From JAGWJU01 sp035533295 (GTDB lineage Bacteria > Elusimicrobiota > Elusimicrobia > UBA1565 > UBA9628), in NCBI GenBank assembly GCA_035533295.1, contig DATLUA010000015.1, positions 1 through 10,587 on the forward strand: a stretch of 10,587 bases of DNA, written 5' to 3'. The position numbers and the translations under genes are program-made. This document shows, in pieces, positions 1-6,979 of this stretch (its first letter is position 1; the number at the start of each line of letters is the position of its first letter). A model generated the notes under the pieces. That model was given only the letters and a program-made list of their open reading frames with translations. It ran no database searches and was not told the origin of the DNA.

Positions 1-20
1 TGGCAAGCTGCAAATTCGTC

Positions 21-54
21 ATATGACACCATATAATAATATATAGTGTTATAT
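21..54. repeat. AT-rich imperfect palindrome
   Basis: Two 14-base arms (21-34 and 41-54) are inverted copies of each other around the 6-base centre AATAAT. Thirteen positions can pair, one of them as a G-T wobble, and one is mismatched. The surroundings are very AT-rich for this window. It could be an operator or a bendable promoter element for a gene beyond the left edge. No function can be assigned from sequence alone. Confidence 0.4.
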
Positions 55-59
55 TTCAA
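31..59 (-). promoter_or_regulatory. possible promoter reading off the left edge
   Basis: On the minus strand TTGAAA (59 to 54) resembles a -35 box. It is followed after 17 bases by TTATAT (36 to 31), a weak -10 box, inside an AT-rich stretch. The pair lies just beyond the hairpin terminator, where a promoter for the next minus-strand gene would be expected. AT-rich DNA produces such matches by chance and the downstream gene is not in the window, so this is tentative. Confidence 0.25.
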
Positions 60-63
60 GCAG

Positions 64-106
64 AAAATGGGGAATCCGGTAAAGCAAACACGGATTCCCG
101 CATTTT
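64..106. terminator. bidirectional intrinsic terminator hairpin
   Basis: A perfect 9-bp GC-containing stem (70-78 with 91-99) closes a 12-base loop. After one bulged base (G100) the pairing continues for six more A/T-rich pairs (64-69 with 101-106), so the stem ends in four A's on one side and four T's on the other. Read on either strand this gives a stem followed by a short U tract. It starts about 95 bases past the stop codon of the minus-strand TMTC-like gene and would end its transcript. The U tract is short, so efficiency may be modest. Confidence 0.6.
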
Positions 107-199
107 AACGACGGTTAGAATCTACTTTCGATTTTCCTGGGCGCGACCTTCAGAGCGCTCCAAATCAGGCCGCAGTAGTGGTAGCGATGGGATGAAGGA

Positions 200-2269
200 T
201 CACGGCACCCGACGCTCTGTCTTATTCATCTTTATAACTGCAGCTATATCTTTCTTTACCGTGCCATTTCCCGGCGAAAGCCTAAGCGCCTCTTGAAGGT
301 GCCGGATCGATTCGTTTAGCTTGCCCTCGGAAGCCAAGGCCATTCCCCAGTTCAACTGTGCCTGCGCGTAATTTGGATCCGCCTTCACGGCCAAACGAAA
401 TTGTTCGATGGCAGCGGCAATGTCATGCTGGGTGGCCAAGACATAACCCAGGTTGTTGTGACCTTGCGCAAATGCGGGATTGAGGCTCAAGGCCGCGCGA
501 TATTGTGCGACAGCTTCAGCCACATAACCTTGGGAGAAAAGAGCATTGGCCAGATCGCTGTGCGCCGATACAGAATTAGGATCAATCCCCAAAGCCCTGC
601 GGTATTGATTGATCGCTTCGTTCGTAAGTCCTTTATCCGCTAAGAGCAAGCCCAGCCACACGTGCGCCGACACCGAATTAGGGTCAATTTTGAGGGCCTG
701 TTGGATTTGGAATATCGCTTCATCCGTTCTGCCGCGCTGGGCTAAAACCTCAGCCAGATTGATGCGGGCATCGGCATATTCGGGAGCAAACTCGGCTGCC
801 CGACCGTATTGGGCAATCGCTTCATCGAGTTTGCCTTGCTTCTCAAAAGAGATGCCTAGGTTAAAATGGGCTTCGACGTAATCATGCTTCAATCCTATAG
901 CGGCGACTAAATGTTTTTCAGCTTCCTTGTATTCCCCGGCTCTATTAAGATAAACACCTAGATTGTTCTGCGCCAGCCAAGCGGAAGGATTTTCTGCGAT
1001 TGTGTCGGCCCACAAGTCCTCGGGACTCTTGTATACGCGGCAGCGTTTCCAAGTCAGGGAACCAAGAACAGTCAGCATTATACCGGCCGCGATCAGCGCG
1101 GCCTTCTTCACATGGCCGCCAAATCGCGACTCCAGGTTCAAGCAAGCCCGGGTAACAATGGCCGAGAACAGCACAATTAACCCCAAACTCGCGGGATATT
1201 GAAAGTGATCGGACACATAGGAATATCTCATGAAATAGACGTTGGCAAACCCCATCGCCGGCGTCAGGGTTCCGCAGAAAAAAAGCACTGCCGCCAATGG
1301 GCCTCGCCCGATCCTATGGCGAAGGCCCCACAAAATCAAGAGTACCGCGATGAGCGCCAGCGGGAATAAGTATTGCCACCAAACGGCTTGGCTAATTTCC
1401 CAACGAGGATAGACGAACGATATGCGGCTGGGCCAAATCAACTTGCCAGCATAGAACCATGGAACTCGTCCCGCCAAAAGAATATGCTCTATGGGCTTTA
1501 AAGTCCATCCAGCCCCCTTCGCTCCAAGCTGGGTCCTTTCAATACTCTCTGTCAGAAAACCCGCGCCCGCACTTAAGATGAGCATTGGCACTGCCATGAA
1601 CCAATCGCGCCTGCTAATGTTTCCAGTTTTCCACCAAGTTATAAGAAGAATCGCCGCCGGCAGGGTCACGATTGCAGTCTTGCTCGCTAGTGCACAGATA
1701 AATAAGAAAAAGGCCAGGAAATAAAACGGCAGATGCTCCCGCCCCTGTTCGCTTCCCGCTTCCTCAAAACCTAGAAATCGCAGGTAGCACGATATGGATG
1801 CCAAATAAAAGAAAACTGCGAGGATGTTCTTGAGTTCCGCAACCCATGCGACAGACTCTACGTGGACCGGGTGCAGAGCAAAAATCGCCGCGGCCAGCAG
1901 TGCCCCGGGCACCGACAAGCGCCGAAGAATCCGCCAAACGAGAATGGCATTTGCTGCCTGTAGCAGGACATTAACCAGATGGTAGCCCAGTGGGCGGAGC
2001 CCCCAGAGGTGATACTCAATCCAAAAAACACTATATGTCAGGGGATAGTACTGGAATGGGTTCTTACCCGGTGCCGTCCTTACCCTTGTCCAAATCAAGA
2101 CTAAGCCATGAACCGAACGCAGTAGATTATTCTGGGTCACATCGTGGAAATCATCGAAAACGAACCCGCCATGAAGAATAGCCGGAAGATAGGCAAGGAT
2201 CGTAACGGCAATAAGGCAGAAGGCCGACACAGCCACCCCCCGGTCAATATTCGAGGAGTTGGAGCGCAT
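200..2269 (-). CDS. TMTC/DUF1736-like membrane glycosyltransferase with TPR repeats
   Basis: Predicted 689-residue inner-membrane protein. The first ~410 residues contain about ten hydrophobic segments and GT-C-like motifs: an early acidic pair after the first membrane span (FDD, 38-40), YYPLT at 74-78, the family signature HPVHVESVAW (133-142), and a late MRYSYVSDHF (347-356). The C-terminal part (about 430-668) is seven 34-residue tetratricopeptide repeats, probably periplasmic. This is the architecture of TMTC O-mannosyltransferases and their many bacterial homologues, which are thought to move sugars from polyprenyl phosphate to protein; substrate and acceptor here are unknown. The ATG at 2269 was chosen because the hydrophobic N-terminus follows it in the usual way. 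The frame stays open to a TTG at 2338 overlapping the upstream stop, and a GTG lies at 2284. No strong ribosome binding site is visible for any of these. Base composition is much lower in GC than in all other genes here, suggesting a separate origin. Confidence 0.85.
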   Translation of the reverse strand: MRSNSSNIDRGVAVSAFCLIAVTILAYLPAILHGGFVFDDFHDVTQNNLLRSVHGLVLIWTRVRTAPGKNPFQYYPLTYSVFWIEYHLWGLRPLGYHLVNVLLQAANAILVWRILRRLSVPGALLAAAIFALHPVHVESVAWVAELKNILAVFFYLASISCYLRFLGFEEAGSEQGREHLPFYFLAFFLFICALASKTAIVTLPAAILLITWWKTGNISRRDWFMAVPMLILSAGAGFLTESIERTQLGAKGAGWTLKPIEHILLAGRVPWFYAGKLIWPSRISFVYPRWEISQAVWWQYLFPLALIAVLLILWGLRHRIGRGPLAAVLFFCGTLTPAMGFANVYFMRYSYVSDHFQYPASLGLIVLFSAIVTRACLNLESRFGGHVKKAALIAAGIMLTVLGSLTWKRCRVYKSPEDLWADTIAENPSAWLAQNNLGVYLNRAGEYKEAEKHLVAAIGLKHDYVEAHFNLGISFEKQGKLDEAIAQYGRAAEFAPEYADARINLAEVLAQRGRTDEAIFQIQQALKIDPNSVSAHVWLGLLLADKGLTNEAINQYRRALGIDPNSVSAHSDLANALFSQGYVAEAVAQYRAALSLNPAFAQGHNNLGYVLATQHDIAAAIEQFRLAVKADPNYAQAQLNWGMALASEGKLNESIRHLQEALRLSPGNGTVKKDIAAVIKMNKTERRVP

Positions 2270-2299
2270 TTGATTTAAGTTCACAATCCTATCCCAGGG

Positions 2300-2329
2300 G
2301 GACCAGATCACACAGAATTTGGCTGGTCC
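2300..2329. repeat. inverted repeat between phosphorylase and TMTC-like genes
   Basis: A perfect 7-bp inverted repeat (GGACCAG at 2300-2306, CTGGTCC at 2323-2329) with a 16-base centre sits just downstream of the phosphorylase stop codon and 31 bases before the chosen start of the next minus-strand gene. There is no U tract on either side, so it is a poor intrinsic terminator. It may be a weak mRNA hairpin or a protein site in the short gap where base composition changes. Confidence 0.3.
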
Positions 2330-2334
2330 GCGCG

Positions 2335-3177
2335 TCAAATCGCGGCGACGACGTCTTCGAGGACCACGCGCAGGTTGCGGGAGACTTTCTGGCCCAGCTC
2401 CAAAACGTCGGGGTGGCTTAGGGTCGCGCCCTTCATGCCGCCGGCCATGTTGGAAATCCAGGCCAAGGCCATCACGGAGAGCCCCATCTGCCGGGCCACG
2501 ATGACCTCGGGCACCACGGACATGCCCACCACGTCGCCGCCCATGGTGCGGAAAGCGCGGATTTCCGCGGCGGTCTCGTAGGAGGGCCCGCCCACCGCCA
2601 CATAGACGCCCTCATGCACCGGGGCGCGCCGCTTGCGGCAGGCGGCCATCGCCAGGCGGCGCAGGCGCGCGTCGTAGGCGTTGGTCAAATCGGGAAACAT
2701 GGCGCCGAACTCTTCCTCGTGGAAGGCGCGCAAAGGGTTGCGGCCCATGAAATTGATGTGGTCCGTCACCGCGACGAAGTCGCCGGGCTTGATTTTCTCC
2801 CGCATGGAGCCCACGGCCGCGGTCGCGATGAGGGTCTTCAAGCCCCAGTATTCCAGCGCGCGCACGGGAAGGGCGATTGTCTCCATGGAGTGCCCCTCGT
2901 AGTAGTGAAAGCGCCCCTGCATGACCGCGAGGTTTTTTCCGGCGCACTGGCCCAAGATGAGCTTGCCCGCGTGCCCGGCCACGGTGGGGCGGGGGAAATG
3001 GGGAATCTGCGCGTAGGGGATGACGACGGGATTTTTCATCTCGGGCACCGCACCGGCCAAGCCGCTGCCCAGGATAATCGCGATCTCGGGCTTAAAGCGC
3101 GGGGCGCGGCTGCGCAGGAAACGGCTGGCCTTTCTCACCGCGCTGACGTAGGTCTTTATTTCCACGAGGTTGTTCAT
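2335..3177 (-). CDS. purine nucleoside phosphorylase (PNP/MTAP family)
   Basis: A 280-residue cytoplasmic enzyme of nucleoside phosphorylase family 2, which splits purine nucleosides with phosphate into base and ribose-1-phosphate. Visible motifs: the phosphate loop GSGLAG (37-42), FPRPTVAGH (61-69), MQGRFHYYEG (86-95), TDHINF (138-143), FPDLTNAYD (161-169), GPSYET (197-202), VGMSVVPE (217-224) and ISNMAGG (241-247). E201, M219 and N243 line up with the human PNP residues of the same numbers that bind purine and ribose, so 6-oxopurines are the likely substrates. The loop TAAVGSMRE (119-127) differs from the usual TNAAGG of PNPs and looks more like the GSLRE loop of methylthioadenosine phosphorylases, so substrate range is uncertain. 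The start is the only ATG that fits the family length; the open frame upstream is antisense to transketolase. AGGA lies 12 bases before the start, which is a long spacing. It is divergent from the transketolase operon, 27 bp away. Confidence 0.9.
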   Translation of the reverse strand: MNNLVEIKTYVSAVRKASRFLRSRAPRFKPEIAIILGSGLAGAVPEMKNPVVIPYAQIPHFPRPTVAGHAGKLILGQCAGKNLAVMQGRFHYYEGHSMETIALPVRALEYWGLKTLIATAAVGSMREKIKPGDFVAVTDHINFMGRNPLRAFHEEEFGAMFPDLTNAYDARLRRLAMAACRKRRAPVHEGVYVAVGGPSYETAAEIRAFRTMGGDVVGMSVVPEVIVARQMGLSVMALAWISNMAGGMKGATLSHPDVLELGQKVSRNLRVVLEDVVAAI

Positions 3178-3198
3178 TCTACTAAATTTTCCTAGAAT
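3170..3198 (+). promoter_or_regulatory. predicted promoter of a leaderless transketolase mRNA
   Basis: TTGTTC (3170-3175) and TAGAAT (3193-3198) are separated by 17 bases, the ideal spacing for a primary-sigma promoter. The -10 box lies so that position +1 is the GTG start codon at 3205: the first T is at -12 and the last T at -7. No Shine-Dalgarno sequence precedes that GTG. Together this suggests transcription starting at the start codon. The promoter overlaps the 5' end of the divergent phosphorylase gene. Confidence 0.45.
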
Positions 3199-3200
3199 GA
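3174..3200. promoter_or_regulatory. 8-bp palindrome in the divergent gap, candidate operator
   Basis: TCATTCTA (3174-3181) and TAGAATGA (3193-3200) form a perfect inverted repeat around 11 bases. One arm contains the phosphorylase start codon, the other the -10 box of the transketolase promoter. A dimeric repressor bound here could control both divergent genes. No regulator gene is visible nearby, so the role is inferred. Confidence 0.35.
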
Positions 3201-3204
3201 CTTC

Positions 3205-4041
3205 GTGACCACCGCCACCGCTCCCAAAACCGACTTGAAGAAAACCGCGGCGCAGCTGCGCATCGCCGTCATCCGCATGATCGAGGCCGCGAGCAGCGGG
3301 CATCCGGGAGGCTCGCTCTCCATCATCGACATCCTGCTCTACCTTTACACGCAGGTCCTGCGCCACGACGCCAAGAAGCCCGCCTGGCCCGACCGCGACC
3401 GATTGATTCTCTCCAAGGGCCACGCCTGCCCGGCGCTCTATGCCGTCATGGCGCATTGCGGCTATTTCCCCGAGAGCGAGTTGATGACTCTGCGAAAGCT
3501 CGGCAGCCGGCTGCAAGGCCACCCCGATCGCCTGCGCCTGCCCGGCATCGAGGCCTCGACCGGCTCGCTGGGCCAGGGACTCTCCATCGCTCTGGGCATG
3601 GCCCTGGCCGGGCTCATGGACAAGAAGGACTACCGCGTCTACGCGATTTTGGGCGACGGCGAGATGCAGGAAGGCCAAGTCTGGGAGGCGCTCATGGCCG
3701 CGCCCAAGTTCAAGACCGCCAACCTGACCGTCATCATCGACTCCAACAACGGGCAAATCGACGGCCATGTCGCCGAGATCATGAGCTTGGACCCGCTGGC
3801 CGATAAGCTCGCGAGCTTCGGCTGGAACGTGAAGGCCATCGACGGCCACGATTTTGGCGCCATCGGGGGCGCCTTCGCGGCGGACCGGACGGCCGTGGGC
3901 AAGCCCCGGGCCGTCATCGCGCACACGATCAAGGGCAAGGGCGTCTCGTTCATGGAAAACCAGATCGCCTGGCACGGCAAGGCCCCTAATAAGGAAGAGG
4001 CCGACAAGGCCGTGGCCGAGTTGACCAAGGGCCTCTCATGA
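3205..4041 (+). CDS. transketolase, N-terminal (thiamine diphosphate-binding) subunit
   Basis: A 278-residue protein corresponding to the first domain of transketolase; with the next gene it forms a split enzyme. It holds the cofactor histidines H33 (SGHPGG), H73 (SKGHACPALY) and H106 (QGHPDR), the thiamine diphosphate/Mg motif GDGEMQEG (150-157) with its closing N181-N182, and H258 in WHGKAPN, which contacts substrate in the family. The enzyme moves two-carbon units between sugar phosphates in the non-oxidative pentose phosphate pathway, in the cytoplasm. Separate N and C subunits are common in archaea and several bacterial phyla. The GTG at 3205 is preferred because a -10 box lies exactly upstream and the N-terminus matches family length. 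The stop overlaps the start of the next gene by four bases (ATGA), indicating coupled translation. Confidence 0.95.
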   Translation: MTTATAPKTDLKKTAAQLRIAVIRMIEAASSGHPGGSLSIIDILLYLYTQVLRHDAKKPAWPDRDRLILSKGHACPALYAVMAHCGYFPESELMTLRKLGSRLQGHPDRLRLPGIEASTGSLGQGLSIALGMALAGLMDKKDYRVYAILGDGEMQEGQVWEALMAAPKFKTANLTVIIDSNNGQIDGHVAEIMSLDPLADKLASFGWNVKAIDGHDFGAIGGAFAADRTAVGKPRAVIAHTIKGKGVSFMENQIAWHGKAPNKEEADKAVAELTKGLS

Positions 4042-4973
4042 AAGCCACGCGCGAAGCCTTTGGGGAAGCGCTTTTAGAGCTGGGAGAGAAAAAACCCGCG
4101 GTCGTGGCGTTGGACGCCGATTTGTCCAAGTCCACCATGACCCTGGCCTTCGCCAAGAAATATCCCGAGCGGCACTTCGAGCTGGGCATCGCCGAGCAGA
4201 ACATGGTGGGCGTGGGCGCGGGCCTGGCCCTGTGCGGCAAAGTCCCTTTCATCACCAGCTTCGCCTGCTTTTTAGTCGGGCGCCTGGAACCCTTGCGCAT
4301 CGCCGCGGCCTACAACAAGACCAACCTCAAGATCGTGGGCACGCACGCGGGCCTGGGCATCGGCGACGACGGCGCGTCCCAGATGGGCTTGGAGGACGTC
4401 GCGGCCATGCGCGCCTTGCCCGGCATGGTGGTGCTCCAGCCTGCCGATGAGTTGGAAGCCAAGCAAGCCGTCTTGTGGGCGGCCGCGCACGACGGGCCGG
4501 TCTATCTGCGCCTGACGCGCCAGAAGCTCGCCGACTGCCACAAGCCCGGCTACCAATTCCAAATGGGCCGCTGCGACCTGGTCTGGGCGCCAGAGCCCGC
4601 GCCCAAGCACTATCAAGCCACGATTTTCGCGTCCGGCGGCACGGTCGGGGAGGCCGTCAAGGCCGCGCAGGATTTGTCCGCGCGCCAATTCGCCGCGCAA
4701 GTCGTCAACGCCGCCACGCTGGCCCCGTTCGACGAGGAAGCCGTGCGCGCGGCCGCGGCCGTGAGCGAGCGCCTGGTGAGCGTCGAGGACCACAACGTCA
4801 ACGGCGGCCTGGGCTCCGCGGTCTGCGAAGCCGCGGCGGCCGCGGGTACCGGCGTTCCGGTCGTGCGCCTGGGAGCTCGGAGCTTCGGCGAGTCGGGAAC
4901 CGCCCAGGAGCTCTACGACAAGCACGGCCTCTCCGCTCCCCATATCGTCGAAGCCTGCCTCAGAAACCTCTAG
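4038..4973 (+). CDS. transketolase, C-terminal subunit
   Basis: A 311-residue protein carrying the pyrimidine-binding and C-terminal domains of transketolase. The catalytic glutamate is E53 in GIAEQNM. Substrate-binding positions are present: R5 and S32 (phosphate), H103 in GTHAGLGIG, D111 in GDDGASQM, and R161 in LRLTRQ. Q115 stands where yeast and E. coli enzymes have a histidine; human transketolase also has SQM here, so this is the human-like variant and not a defect. AAGGG lies six bases before the ATG, which also overlaps the stop of the N-terminal subunit gene. Both halves have complete motifs, so this is a true two-gene arrangement and not a frameshifted single gene. Confidence 0.95.
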   Translation: MKATREAFGEALLELGEKKPAVVALDADLSKSTMTLAFAKKYPERHFELGIAEQNMVGVGAGLALCGKVPFITSFACFLVGRLEPLRIAAAYNKTNLKIVGTHAGLGIGDDGASQMGLEDVAAMRALPGMVVLQPADELEAKQAVLWAAAHDGPVYLRLTRQKLADCHKPGYQFQMGRCDLVWAPEPAPKHYQATIFASGGTVGEAVKAAQDLSARQFAAQVVNAATLAPFDEEAVRAAAAVSERLVSVEDHNVNGGLGSAVCEAAAAAGTGVPVVRLGARSFGESGTAQELYDKHGLSAPHIVEACLRNL

Positions 4974-4979
4974 CCCCTC

Positions 4980-6623
4980 GTGAAGGCCCTTGAAAAGGCT
5001 TGGCGCGAAGAGTCGCGCCGGCTTTTCCTTCTTCCCTTGACGGCGTTCGTCCTCCTGCGCCTGCCCTTGCTGCACCTGCCGCTCTTCGGCGACGAGGAGA
5101 TGTTCCTGCGCGAAACGGCCCATTTGGGCGGCTCCGGCAATCCCGCGGGCTATCCCGTCCTCGGCTTTCTCTTTTTAAGGGCCGGGCTCCTGGCCTTGGG
5201 CGCGGACCATCTGCGCTTGGTTCCCCTTCTCTTTAGCGTAGGCGTCTTCGCCCTGACCGCCACGCTGGGCCAAGACTTTTTCGGCTTCCGCGGCGCTTTC
5301 TGCGCGACCTGGCTCCTGGCCTTGAGTCCATTGAGCGTGTCGGTCTCGCCGCAAATCCTAATGGACGGCGCCTTCGTGGCCTTTTTCTTCCTGGCGTTCC
5401 TGTTGGTTTACGAGCGCAGCCTCCGTACCGACGGTTTTCGGCCGGCCGCTTTGGCTTTGTGCGGGATTCTCTTCGGCTGCCTCTGGATGACCAGCTACGC
5501 CGCCTTCGCGCTCGCCTCGGGCGTCGGGCTCTACGCCCTGTTAAGCGCGGGATTTAAGCGCGCCGCGCGAGACTTTTCCGTCATCGGCCCGTGCGGCGCG
5601 GCCGTCTTCTCGCTCTACCCGCTTTTGATGCCCGCGCATTACCGGAGCTCGACCCACAAGCTGGGCCTCTTTCATGCAGCGCCCGTCATCACGCATTTCT
5701 TTTCCGAGCCCTGGCTCTTCGCGTCAAGCTGGGCCAAGGCCGTCATTTTCATCGGTCCCTTGCTCCTTTGGGGGCTTGTCCGCGCGCTCATCCGAACGGA
5801 AGGCCGCGCCCGCCGCGGCCTGCTCCTGTGCGCGTGCCTCTGCTACATGGCTTTTCTCCTCGTCCTCATCAATCCCGACCGGACGATGGACTATTGGTCC
5901 CCGGTCCTACCGCTTTTCTGCGTGCTGACGGCGGGGGAACTGCTGTCCTGGGGCGAAGGACTGCGGTGGCGCCCGCTTCTTTTGTGGACCGCAACCTATT
6001 GGGCCGCGCTGGCGCTTTTGACCGCCGCCGGGCCGCACGCGGTCTTCGCCGTGCATCCCATGCGTTACGCGCGCGCATTCTGGATCGACTTTTTTCCCAT
6101 CCGGATGTTCTACGGCCCGTCGCTGGGAATTTATCTGCGCCCCGCGGCGCTCATCGCCTCCTTCGCGGGCTTGTCGGCCTTCTGGGCGCTCTCGCGCAAG
6201 TCTCCCGCCGCGCGCGTGCACTTGGCCGCGCTGGGCCTGGCCTACGGGCTGTTCTACTCCATGGAGTACGCCCACCCGATGTTCAGCCCGGACTTAAACC
6301 GCGCCGCGGCGCGGATGGACGCGGCCTTTGCCGCTAAGCCGCCGCGGCAGCCGCTCTATCTCCATGGCAGCAGCGCTTTAGCGTGCGCGAAAGCCGGAAT
6401 TCCGGCGCAGTCCTTCATGTACAACGACGGCGTCATTGGCGCGCTCGTTCAGGCCATGGAAAAGACCGGGGGGACCTTGGCCCTGGCCGACGCCCCAGCC
6501 ATCGGCCCGGATTCGCCCCTGCGCGAATTTTTAAGTCGGAATGCCCACCTGGAGAAAAGCTTTGGCAATGACGGAGTGGCTCTGGTGCAGGTCTGGAGCC
6601 TGAAAAAATCGGCCGGCCGCTAG
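4980..6623 (+). CDS. polytopic GT39/PMT-like glycosyltransferase
   Basis: A 547-residue membrane protein with about ten hydrophobic spans in residues 12-425 and a soluble C-terminus of about 110 residues. The acidic motif GDEEMFLRE (37-45) right after the first span and a second acid, D129, in a loop match the GT-C fold of PMT/ArnT-type transferases (PMT_2), which take sugars from polyprenyl-phosphate donors on the outer face of the membrane. Donor and acceptor (protein, lipid A or other glycan) cannot be told from sequence. The GTG start lies six bases after the transketolase stop with no clear Shine-Dalgarno sequence, so translation may depend on coupling; the next methionine (residue 41) would remove the catalytic motif. 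It is the last gene of the transketolase operon, and its stop codon shares CTAG with that of yraN on the other strand. Why it follows transketolase is unclear. Confidence 0.8.
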   Translation: MKALEKAWREESRRLFLLPLTAFVLLRLPLLHLPLFGDEEMFLRETAHLGGSGNPAGYPVLGFLFLRAGLLALGADHLRLVPLLFSVGVFALTATLGQDFFGFRGAFCATWLLALSPLSVSVSPQILMDGAFVAFFFLAFLLVYERSLRTDGFRPAALALCGILFGCLWMTSYAAFALASGVGLYALLSAGFKRAARDFSVIGPCGAAVFSLYPLLMPAHYRSSTHKLGLFHAAPVITHFFSEPWLFASSWAKAVIFIGPLLLWGLVRALIRTEGRARRGLLLCACLCYMAFLLVLINPDRTMDYWSPVLPLFCVLTAGELLSWGEGLRWRPLLLWTATYWAALALLTAAGPHAVFAVHPMRYARAFWIDFFPIRMFYGPSLGIYLRPAALIASFAGLSAFWALSRKSPAARVHLAALGLAYGLFYSMEYAHPMFSPDLNRAAARMDAAFAAKPPRQPLYLHGSSALACAKAGIPAQSFMYNDGVIGALVQAMEKTGGTLALADAPAIGPDSPLREFLSRNAHLEKSFGNDGVALVQVWSLKKSAGR

Positions 6624-6979
6624 AACCCGCCGCCGTCAACCGAGAAAGCCCCGGGGATGTGGCTTAGGGCGCCCCCGTCGAAGGTCACCACGTCGAAGCG
6701 CGCGGCGCGCTCGCCCAGGCCGCGCGACTGCAGGTAGAACTGCGCGGTCTTGATGATTTTCCGGCGTTTGGCGGGCCCGATGGTCTCCGCGGCCGTGCCG
6801 AAGCTTGATCTCGCGCGCGAACGGACCTCCACGAAAACCAGCGCCGCGCCGTCCTCCGCGATCAAATCGATTTCGCCCATCTTGCAGCGGAAATTTTTCT
6901 CTAAAATCCGCAGTCCGCGGCTCTCCAGGAACCGCGCCGCGGCGACCTCGGCCCGGGCGCCAAGTTCCTTGCGGTTCAT
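6620..6979 (-). CDS. yraN: YraN/UPF0102 family nuclease-fold protein
   Basis: A 119-residue protein of the usual family length. It has the N-terminal G..AE..AA.FL motif (residues 7-18), GEIDLIA (35-41) and FVEVRSR (49-55). E36, D38 and E51 form the E-x-D...E-x-[KR] pattern of the restriction-endonuclease-like (Holliday junction resolvase-type) fold, with R53 in the usual lysine position. The cellular role of the family is not firmly known, though the fold points to DNA metabolism. Its ATG overlaps the stop of rnhB by four bases (ATGA), a very common gene pair. The stop codon lies in the palindrome CTAG at 6620-6623, which also ends the convergent glycosyltransferase gene, so no intergenic terminator exists between them. 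Confidence 0.9.
   Translation of the reverse strand: MNRKELGARAEVAAARFLESRGLRILEKNFRCKMGEIDLIAEDGAALVFVEVRSRARSSFGTAAETIGPAKRRKIIKTAQFYLQSRGLGERAARFDVVTFDGGALSHIPGAFSVDGGGF

Noticed and set aside
32..37. TATAAT on the plus strand as a promoter
   Set aside because: No -35 box at proper distance, and transcription would meet the terminator hairpin at 64-106 almost at once and then run antisense to the TMTC-like gene.
2300..2329. Inverted repeat as terminator of the phosphorylase gene
   Set aside because: Only seven pairs with a 16-base loop and no U tract on the minus strand.
2270..2338. Extension of the TMTC-like protein to the TTG overlapping the phosphorylase stop
   Set aside because: The 23 extra residues do not resemble the family N-terminus and the TTG has no clear ribosome binding site, though the four-base overlap makes it a possible alternative.
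3178..3975. Long open frame continuing upstream of the phosphorylase start, antisense to the transketolase N subunit
   Set aside because: Its translation has no recognisable motifs and mirrors a well-supported gene on the other strand; GC-rich DNA often leaves such frames open. The phosphorylase has the right length from 3177.
4371..4385. Gln115 in transketolase as a lost catalytic histidine
   Set aside because: Human transketolase has the same SQM sequence at this place, so it is a known working variant.
3205..4973. Transketolase genes as one gene broken by a frameshift
   Set aside because: Each half has a complete domain, a proper start and an ATGA overlap, and separate subunits are well known in the family.
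4272..5123. 283-codon minus-strand frame under the transketolase C subunit
   Set aside because: Low-complexity Gly/Arg/Ala-rich translation, no motifs, fully covered by a gene with intact catalytic residues on the plus strand.
5591..6337. 248-codon plus-strand frame inside the glycosyltransferase gene
   Set aside because: Arg/Pro/Ala-rich shadow of the real membrane protein in another frame, with no start context.
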